10,940 bases of DNA from JAULUH01 sp032111745 (lineage in GTDB: Bacteria > Chloroflexota > Anaerolineae > JAAEKA01). Shown here in pieces: positions 6,361 through 10,940 of this stretch (positions within the stretch are counted from its first letter, which is position 1; every line of letters starts with the position of its first letter). The translations under genes and the position numbers were made by a program. The DNA lies in assembly GCA_032111745.1 (NCBI GenBank), contig JAULUH010000510.1:1-10940 (forward strand), read 5' to 3'. The notes below the pieces were generated by a model that did not search any database, was not told the DNA's origin, and saw nothing but the letters and a program-made list of their open reading frames with translations.

Positions 6361-8163
6361 TCACACCTCCTCAAGCAGCGCGCGCACCGGCGCGCGGTCG
6401 GGCAGGCCGTTGCCGCCGCCACCGGGCGCAGCGAAGGCGGCGTCGCCCGCAATGGTCACCTCCACCCCGCGCTGGGAGAGGGCCAGCCGGTCCTCGGCGC
6501 TGATGCCGGGGTCGGTGACCAGCCGGTGCACCCGCTCCAGGGGTGCCACCTTGACCAGGGACTCGGTGCCGATTTTGGTGGAGTCAGCCACCAGGATGAC
6601 CTCGCGCGCCGCGGCCAGCATGGCCTGTTTCACCGTGGCCTCGGGGATGTTGGTGTTGGAGAAGCCGAAGTCCAGGCTGATGCCGGTGGCGGAGAGAAAG
6701 GCCTTGTCCACCCGCAGGTCCTGGAAGGTGGCCTCGGCCGCGCGGCCGGTGAGGGCCTGGCTCTCGCGGCGGACCACACCCCCGCTGGAGACCAGGGTGA
6801 TGCCGTGCTCGTCGCGCAGCTGGGCCAGCACACGCAGGGAGTTGGTGATCACGGTGACGCCCTCGCGGCCCTGCAGGGCGCGCGCCAGGTAGGCCGTGGT
6901 GGCGCCGGCGTCGAGGATGATGGTGTCGCCGCCGCGCACGTAGCGGGCGGCGGCGGCGCCGATGGCCTTTTTGGCGGCCTCGATCTCGAAGGCCAGGTCC
7001 TCGCTGGCGTCCACCACCTCTAGATAGATCCCCAGGTGGCGGCTGCGCTCCTGCATGGCCAGGCGCACGTTGCGGTACCATTCGTGGGAGCTGAAGGTCT
7101 CCACGTAGCCGATGCGCCGGGGCCGGCGGCGATGGCTGCAGTCCTTCACCTGGCGCAGGGCCGGGCTGAGGGTCGCCAGGCGCTCCACCTGCTCCCAGTT
7201 CAGCAGCCAGCGCCCGGTGCGGGCATCGCGCTGGTAGAAATCGCCCAGGGTGTCGGGGGTAACGATGGCGTAGGGTGTGGTGATACACTCGGGCAGGCCG
7301 GCGTCGTGGTAGGCACAGACCGCGGCGTCGACGCAGGCCCGGCCCGCCACCTCCGGGAACATGGCGACGCCGATGCCAAAGGGGTGGCCCTCCTCCAGCA
7401 GACGCCGGGCAGCATCGCCCTCCAGGCCGAAGGTGGCCAGCAGCAGGCGCTGCTCGTCCAGCCCGGCCTCTCGGAAGGCGTCCAGGGCGCCCAGTGCCGA
7501 ATCGTCGTTGACGCCGAAGATCACGTTGACGTCGGGGTGTACGGCCAGGGCGTCGGCGGCGATCTGGCGCGCGGCCTCCCGCACCCCCAGGCCGTTGACC
7601 CGCACCAGGGTCACCCGGGCCTGGTTTAGGCTGGCCAGGCCATCGGCAAAGCCCCGGCTGCGTAGCTCGGTGTTGGCCTGGGGGTAGCTGACGTCCAGGG
7701 CCACCACCCGGCCGTCGTTGCGGCGGCCAGCCAGCTGCGCCACGCGGCGCCCGAGCTCCAGCCCGGCCTGGTAGTTGTCCACCGCCACTACGGTGGTGGC
7801 CCCGCGCAGGGCCGTGGCCTCGGCCACCACGGGCTTGCCGGCGCGGCGGCAGCGGTCCACCAGCAGGCTGGTGGCCTTGACTCCGCCCGGGGAGACTACC
7901 AGGGCGTCGACGCGCTCGGTGAGGGCGATGCGGGCCTCGAGGAGGGCACTGCCGTTGGCCGGCCGGCGCTGTGAGTTGCCCGCGGCGATCTGCTTGGCCC
8001 CGCCGTGGGTGCGCAGGAGCTCACCTTGCTCCTCCAGGCGGCGCAGGTCGCGGCGGGCGGTCTCGGGAGAACAGGCGCAGGCCGCGCAGATCTCCTGGAC
8101 GGTGACCACGCCCTGTTGGCGCAGGAGGTCGAGGATCGCGACGTCGCGCTGGCTCTGGATCAC
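6361..8163 (-). CDS. Chimeric DeoR-family regulator with an inserted RbsB-like sugar-binding region
   Basis: A 600-residue probable transcription regulator of this operon. Residues 1-55 form a DeoR winged helix: a QSQRDVAILDLLRQQG start, then TARRDLRRLEEQGELLRTHGGA. Residues 73-310 look like a type 1 periplasmic-binding-protein fold of the RbsB kind, with DALVVSPGG (86-94), PVVAEATA, VAVDN (126-130), VIFGVNDDSALGALDAF (214-230) and a C-terminal TPYAIVTPDTLGDFY. Residues 350-395 (IGYVETFSSHEWYRNV, then a stretch ending LEVVDASEDL) resemble the first strands of the same fold. Residues 396-572 are a DeoR C-terminal sensor domain: GDTIILDAGATT, VITNS, SSGGVVRR, VADSTKIG. Typical DeoR proteins are about 250 residues. 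The start is GTG at 8163, with GAGG placed 6 nt upstream. The frame stays open upstream, but that part lies beyond the probable transcription start. Ligands are inferred as free sugar and sugar phosphate. Confidence 0.9.
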   Translation of the reverse strand: MIQSQRDVAILDLLRQQGVVTVQEICAACACSPETARRDLRRLEEQGELLRTHGGAKQIAAGNSQRRPANGSALLEARIALTERVDALVVSPGGVKATSLLVDRCRRAGKPVVAEATALRGATTVVAVDNYQAGLELGRRVAQLAGRRNDGRVVALDVSYPQANTELRSRGFADGLASLNQARVTLVRVNGLGVREAARQIAADALAVHPDVNVIFGVNDDSALGALDAFREAGLDEQRLLLATFGLEGDAARRLLEEGHPFGIGVAMFPEVAGRACVDAAVCAYHDAGLPECITTPYAIVTPDTLGDFYQRDARTGRWLLNWEQVERLATLSPALRQVKDCSHRRRPRRIGYVETFSSHEWYRNVRLAMQERSRHLGIYLEVVDASEDLAFEIEAAKKAIGAAAARYVRGGDTIILDAGATTAYLARALQGREGVTVITNSLRVLAQLRDEHGITLVSSGGVVRRESQALTGRAAEATFQDLRVDKAFLSATGISLDFGFSNTNIPEATVKQAMLAAAREVILVADSTKIGTESLVKVAPLERVHRLVTDPGISAEDRLALSQRGVEVTIAGDAAFAAPGGGGNGLPDRAPVRALLEEV

Positions 8164-8225
8164 GGGCTTCCTCGGTGAGGCCGGAGATGACCGCTTGGGG
8201 CGGCAATGGGACGGAACAGCCGGGA

Positions 8226-8261
8226 CGACTCCAATATACCGGGGAATGATGCCTGTGTCAA
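8226..8261 (-). promoter_or_regulatory. Strong sigma-70-type promoter of the sugar operon
   Basis: Read on the minus strand, TTGACA (8256-8261, perfect -35) is followed by a 17-nt spacer and TATATT (8233-8238, five of six -10 consensus bases). Transcription would start near 8226, leaving a leader of about 63 nt before the GTG of the regulator gene. The promoter probably drives the whole operon of regulator, epimerase, transporter, URO-D-like protein and kinase. Its position shows that the longer open frame reaching 8454 is not the real N-terminus of the regulator. Confidence 0.85.
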
Positions 8262-8264
8262 GGG

Positions 8265-8316
8265 GGTCAGCTGACCGAATATGACCGTTAATGAAGTGTT
8301 GTGACCGCGAGCTGAC
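8265..8316. promoter_or_regulatory. Probable operator: perfect palindrome plus helically phased TGACCG boxes
   Basis: The 12-bp perfect palindrome GGTCAGCTGACC (8265-8276) lies 3 bp from the -35 box. TGACCG occurs at 8272, 8282 and 8302, and a degenerate copy TGAAGT is at 8292, giving steps of exactly 10 bp. A further AGCTGAC, matching the palindrome core, starts at 8310. Repeats one helical turn apart would put a series of binding sites on one face of the DNA, directly beside the promoter. Some DeoR-family regulators (IolR of Bacillus) bind direct repeats of similar spacing, so self-regulation by the adjacent regulator is a reasonable inference. Confidence 0.6.
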
Positions 8317-8356
8317 TTCCCACCCTGCTACCGCCCCGGCAGCCACGGCACACCGT

Positions 8357-8460
8357 CTGAGCGGCATGAGGGGCCGCCCCCTGTCGTTGTCACCCTGAGC
8401 GGCAGAGGGACTGCCCCCTGTCACTGTCACCCTGAGCGGCATGAGGGCCGCCAAAGGGCA
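8357..8460. repeat. Three imperfect 37-38 bp tandem units (CTGAGCGGCATGAGGG family)
   Basis: Units begin at 8357, 8395 and 8432, each starting CTGAGCGGCA. The first two share a CTGAGCGGCA-GAGG-GCCCCCTGTC-TGTCACC pattern with a few substitutions and a 1-nt indel. The third keeps the first half and then diverges. The junction GTCACCCTGAGCG, at 8389-8401 and 8426-8438, is almost the reverse complement (12 of 13) of CGCTCAGCGTGAC found twice at 8594-8606 and 8639-8651. The units are thus part of a larger inverted arrangement around the hairpin at 8473-8525. No coding function is seen. Confidence 0.7.
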
Positions 8461-8472
8461 TGAGGTGCGAGT

Positions 8473-8525
8473 CGCCAGCGAAGGGTCTCGCGTGCATGAG
8501 GGGGGGGCGAGACGCTTCGCTGGCG
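8473..8525. repeat. Inverted repeat, 19-nt arms
   Basis: The arms CGCCAGCGAAGGGTCTCGC (8473-8491) and GCGAGACGCTTCGCTGGCG (8507-8525) pair at 18 of 19 positions around a 15-nt loop. The motif GCGAAGGGTCTCG resembles dispersed palindromes I recall from several bacterial phyla, where it is often joined to a CCCTGAGCG element. That element lies on both sides here. The structure could work as a bidirectional mRNA 3' end for the transporter operon to the right, but no T-run is present. Confidence 0.7.
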
Positions 8526-8584
8526 TTGCGTGCGTCCACGGGCGTTGGCTGCCACCGAGCGTTACGTGCGCTAACGACGCTGTC

Positions 8585-8673
8585 CGCCAGACCCGCTCAG
8601 CGTGACAGCCACGGGCCTAACGGCCTGAGCGCCAGACCCGCTCAGCGTGACAGCCACGGGCCTAACGGCCTGA
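8585..8673. repeat. Perfect 44-bp tandem duplication (45-bp period)
   Basis: Positions 8585-8628 and 8630-8673 are identical over 44 bases (CGCCAGACCC at the start, CTAACGGCCTGA at the end) and separated by a single base. Each copy contains CGCTCAGCGTGACAG. Identity over the whole unit points to a recent duplication, or to slippage within a repeat array. It lies about 180 nt downstream of the RbsC-type gene and has no coding role that I can support. Confidence 0.85.
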
Positions 8674-8851
8674 ACGGCACCAACGGACGCACGGCCCATT
8701 CTCCTCACCCATGAATGCGGGATACCGGGGACGGCCAATGGTGGTTGGCGAATCGCGGGGTATAGCCGGGGTCAGGGGCATGACAACCCCGAGCGGGCAT
8801 ATCATCCTGGACAGGACGGAGGCCCGCCCCGACGATGTGGCAGGCCGGCTG
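8674..8851. other. 3' region of the CUT2 operon, no gene and no clear terminator
   Basis: This stretch follows the RbsC-type stop codon. I find only weak stems: CGGGGT (8767-8772) pairing with ACCCCG (8786-8791), and GCCAA (8734-8738) pairing with TTGGC (8745-8749). Neither is followed by a U-run in the minus-strand transcript, so I do not call an intrinsic terminator. The end of the message may depend on Rho or on the repeat hairpins further left. Confidence 0.4.
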
Positions 8852-9826
8852 CTACTTCCGGATCACGCTGATCAGCACCGCCACCAGGATGATCAGGCCG
8901 CGCACGACCTGTTGGGCAAAGGGGTTGATGCCCATCAGGACCATGCCGTTACCGAGCAGGCCGATGAACACCACGCCCAGGAAGGTGCCGAAGATGGTAC
9001 CGGCGCCGCCGGCCAGGCTGGTGCCGCCGATGATGACTGCCGCGATGACCTCAAATTCCAGCCCTTCGGCGATGTTAGACGACCCGGACATGATGCGCGA
9101 GGAGAGCAGCACGGCGCTCAGGGCGGACAGGAAACCGATGGTGGCAAAGGTGGTGACGCGGGTACGCAGGACGCGAATGCCGGAAAGGCGAGCCGCTTCC
9201 TCGTTGCCGCCGACGCTGTACACCGACCGGCCATAGATCGTGCGCGTGCTGATGAACTGGAAGATGACGAACGTGGCCAGCATGATGATGACGGGCACCG
9301 GGATCTGGTCCAGGATGCGGCCACCACCCCAGAAGTTGAAGGCGTCCGGGAAGGGTGTAATCGGATAAGCGTTGGTGATGAGACGGGCTGCGCCGCGCAG
9401 GCTCAGGAACATGGTCAGGGTCACCACGAACGCGGGAACTGCCCAACGCGCGCGGATGAAACCGGCCGAGGCGTGAATCAACGCCTGCTGGGCCAGCACG
9501 ACGACTACGGCCAGGCCCAGCGGCCAGCCCAGCTTGATCGCCAGCACGCCCAGCAGCGAGGAGCACCAGGCCACGGCCGATCCTACGCTGACGTCGATGT
9601 CGCCCTGGATGATGATGAATGTCATACCGCAGGCGATGATACCGTTGAAGGAGACGGCCAGGAGCACGTTGAGGAGATTGCGCGAGGTGAGGAAATTGGG
9701 CGCAACCAGCGCCAGGACGGCGAAGAGAATCATGACTGCCAGCAGCAGCCCCGAGCGTGACAGCAGCGAGCGCAGCTGCGCGGTCGCAGTAGATGATGCA
9801 CTAGTCTCAACTTTGGTGGCTTCCAT
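8852..9826 (-). CDS. RbsC-type sugar ABC transporter permease (CUT2)
   Basis: The membrane subunit of a CUT2 monosaccharide importer, 324 residues, the usual size of RbsC/XylH/AraH proteins. Signature stretches are QGDIDVSVGSAVA (74-86), the segment around AVPAFVVTLTMFLSLRG, GGNEEAARLSGI (206-217), and IAAVIIGGTSLAGGAGTIFGT (261-281). Many hydrophobic segments are spread along the chain, from about residue 26 to 317. The ATG at 9826 is preferred over the upstream in-frame start at 9880: the longer form would add an Arg/Trp-rich tail lying inside the ATPase gene, and GGAGGAG lies 10 nt before the chosen ATG. The gene overlaps the end of the ATPase gene by 20 nt, showing a co-transcribed pair. 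No binding-protein gene follows, so it must lie upstream of the window or elsewhere. The transported sugar is not known. Confidence 0.93.
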   Translation of the reverse strand: MEATKVETSASSTATAQLRSLLSRSGLLLAVMILFAVLALVAPNFLTSRNLLNVLLAVSFNGIIACGMTFIIIQGDIDVSVGSAVAWCSSLLGVLAIKLGWPLGLAVVVVLAQQALIHASAGFIRARWAVPAFVVTLTMFLSLRGAARLITNAYPITPFPDAFNFWGGGRILDQIPVPVIIMLATFVIFQFISTRTIYGRSVYSVGGNEEAARLSGIRVLRTRVTTFATIGFLSALSAVLLSSRIMSGSSNIAEGLEFEVIAAVIIGGTSLAGGAGTIFGTFLGVVFIGLLGNGMVLMGINPFAQQVVRGLIILVAVLISVIRK

Positions 9827-10940
9827 CGGTGCCAGTCTCCTCCATGGCGCGCGCCATGAGCGTCTCCAGGTCGATCTCATCGTGGCGCACTTCGCCGGTG
9901 ATGCGGCCCTGGTTCATAATCAGGATGCGGTCGGCCACGTCCAACACCTCCTCCAGCTCCGAGGAGACGAAGACCACCGCCAGTCCCTGCTGGGCCAGGT
10001 CGCGCACGAGCAGGAAGATCTGTTCCTTGGCCTGGATGTCGATGCCGCGGGTCGGCTCGTCCATGATCAGAATCCCCGGCTGGGTGTTCAGCCAGTTGCC
10101 GATGACGACCTTCTGCTGGTTGCCACCGCTCAGCGTTCTGGTAGACAGGTCGATGCTGGGGGTCTTGATCTGAATGCTCTCGACCATGTCCTCGGCCAGC
10201 GCCCGCGCCTCTTTCGGCCGCAGAATGCCGCCGCGGCTGTAGCGGTTCGAGCTGGCCAGGGTCAGGTTCTCCCGTACCGCAAAGGGTAGCACCAGCCCCT
10301 GCCGCTTGCGGTCTTCCGGCGTCAGCCCGGTTCCGTGGGCTTTCATAGCCAGCGGGCTAGGTTTTGCCACTGGCTCACCGTCAACCACGATCTCGCCGCT
10401 GTCGATGGGATCCAGGCCGAAGATAGCCCGCAGCAGTTCCGTGCGGCCCGATCCCAACAGCCCGGCAATGCCCAGAACTTCCCCACCGCGTAGATCGAAC
10501 GAGATGTCGTGCAGCTTGCCTGCCCGGCTAAGTTTCCGAACCGACAGCTTGACCTCTCCCACCTCCGCGGTGCGCTCCCAATGGGTCTTCTGCCAGTCCG
10601 CGCCGATCATCATGTTGGTGATGCGCTCCGGCGTGGCTTCGGCGACGGGGATGGTGCCCATGTTGCGGCCATCGCGCAACACGGTGACACTGTCGGCAAG
10701 GCGGGGTACCTCTTGCAGCCGGTGCGTCACGTAGATAATGGCCCGGCCCTGGGCCGCCAGCCCGCGCACCACGCGGTGCAGGGTCGCCACCTCCTCGGCC
10801 GGCAGAGCGCTCGTTGGCTCGTCCAGGACCATGACCTTGGGGTCAAAGGAGATGGCCTTGGCGATCTCTACCAGCTGCTGCTGGGCAACGTTCAGGCGCG
10901 CGACCTGCTCGTTCAGGTCGATGTCGACCTCCAGCTGATC
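9807..10940 (-). CDS. RbsA/XylG-type two-domain sugar ABC ATPase, 5' end outside window
   Basis: The ATP-hydrolysing subunit of the CUT2 importer. 377 residues are visible and the frame runs open to the right edge, so roughly the first quarter is missing. The visible part begins in the first nucleotide-binding domain, with LNVAQQQLVEIAKAI (the degenerate signature usual for this family), Walker B VMVLDEP (36-42) and the His-loop YVTH (about 70-73). The second domain has GLLGSGRT (160-167), in which the Walker A Lys is replaced by Arg, as is normal in RbsA-type second domains. It also has LSGGNQQK (270-277), Walker B ILIMDEP (290-296), and SSELEE instead of a His-loop. This asymmetry is a family trait and not damage. 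It partners the overlapping RbsC-type gene and is unlikely to serve the CUT1 permeases, which use MalK/MsmK-type single-domain ATPases. Confidence 0.95.
   Translation of the reverse strand, partial: DQLEVDIDLNEQVARLNVAQQQLVEIAKAISFDPKVMVLDEPTSALPAEEVATLHRVVRGLAAQGRAIIYVTHRLQEVPRLADSVTVLRDGRNMGTIPVAEATPERITNMMIGADWQKTHWERTAEVGEVKLSVRKLSRAGKLHDISFDLRGGEVLGIAGLLGSGRTELLRAIFGLDPIDSGEIVVDGEPVAKPSPLAMKAHGTGLTPEDRKRQGLVLPFAVRENLTLASSNRYSRGGILRPKEARALAEDMVESIQIKTPSIDLSTRTLSGGNQQKVVIGNWLNTQPGILIMDEPTRGIDIQAKEQIFLLVRDLAQQGLAVVFVSSELEEVLDVADRILIMNQGRITGEVRHDEIDLETLMARAMEETGTDGSHQS

Noticed and set aside
8164..8454. N-terminal extension of the regulator by 97 residues
   Set aside because: It has no domain character, runs through the operator and promoter, and would start upstream of the predicted transcription start. 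The GTG at 8163 has a good ribosome-binding site and begins right at the winged helix.
8357..8673. CRISPR array
   Set aside because: The repeats are either directly tandem with no unique spacers, or inverted, and there are too few units. No cas gene is visible in the window.
8571..8699. Minus-strand 42-codon frame whose translation contains two 15-residue repeats (ending in VTLSGSG)
   Set aside because: The repeat comes from the 44-bp tandem DNA duplication whose period is divisible by three. The GAGGAG box is only about 1 nt from the ATG, too close for normal initiation.
8460..8714. Plus-strand open frame of 84 codons across the repeat island
   Set aside because: It is made almost wholly of the inverted and tandem repeats, and its repeated segments mirror the DNA duplication. 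No start signal.
8767..8791. Intrinsic terminator after the RbsC-type gene
   Set aside because: The stem is only 6 bp with a 13-nt loop, and no U-run follows in the minus-strand transcript.
8711..9760. Plus-strand open frame of 349 codons opposite the RbsC-type permease gene
   Set aside because: The translation is Asp/His/Gln/Glu-rich and hydrophilic, as expected from reading a membrane-protein gene backwards. No family pattern is visible.

Overview
This is a GC-rich window (clearly well above 60% by eye, not computed) holding seven consecutive genes of a carbohydrate uptake and catabolism cluster plus the end of a second sugar-transporter operon. Every supported gene lies on the minus strand, so transcription runs from right to left. 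Several things fit a Chloroflexota bacterium of the Caldilineae/Anaerolineae type: the sugar-ABC gene content, the lipoprotein with a long Ala/Pro/Glu linker, the use of GTG starts, and the short GC-rich dispersed palindromes. This is an inference from general character, not a database match.

Right edge (8852-10940): the 3' part of a two-domain RbsA-type ABC ATPase gene overlaps an RbsC-type permease gene by 20 nt. Together they form part of a CUT2 (ribose/xylose/galactose class) importer. No binding-protein gene follows the permease.

Middle non-coding island (8164-8851): about 690 nt without a gene. It holds three kinds of repeat: imperfect 37-38 bp tandem units, a 19-bp inverted repeat, and a perfect 44-bp tandem duplication. 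Next to these is a very good sigma-70 promoter (TTGACA, 17 nt, TATATT) reading left. A 12-bp perfect palindrome and TGACCG boxes at exact 10-bp steps sit just upstream of its -35 box, and these look like an operator array.

Main operon (8163 down to 1): the order is (1) a 600-aa chimeric regulator, (2) a DUF4432/aldose-epimerase-like protein, (3) a CUT1 sugar-binding lipoprotein, (4) and (5) two MalF/MalG-type permeases, (6) a URO-D/MtaA-superfamily protein and (7) an FGGY sugar kinase cut by the left edge. Most junctions are tight (2-3 nt) or short (45-137 nt), and the longer ones carry hairpins. The inferred pathway is capture by the lipoprotein, import by the permeases using an ATPase encoded elsewhere, anomer handling by the epimerase, and phosphorylation by the kinase. 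The URO-D-like enzyme does something unassigned. The substrate cannot be named from sequence.

The most unusual gene is the regulator. A DeoR-type winged helix is followed by most of an RbsB-like periplasmic-binding-protein fold and then by a complete DeoR sensor domain. The first strands of the binding-protein fold are missing after the helix-turn-helix and seem to reappear just before the DeoR sensor domain, as if the fold were circularly permuted or rearranged. It may sense both free sugar and sugar phosphate.
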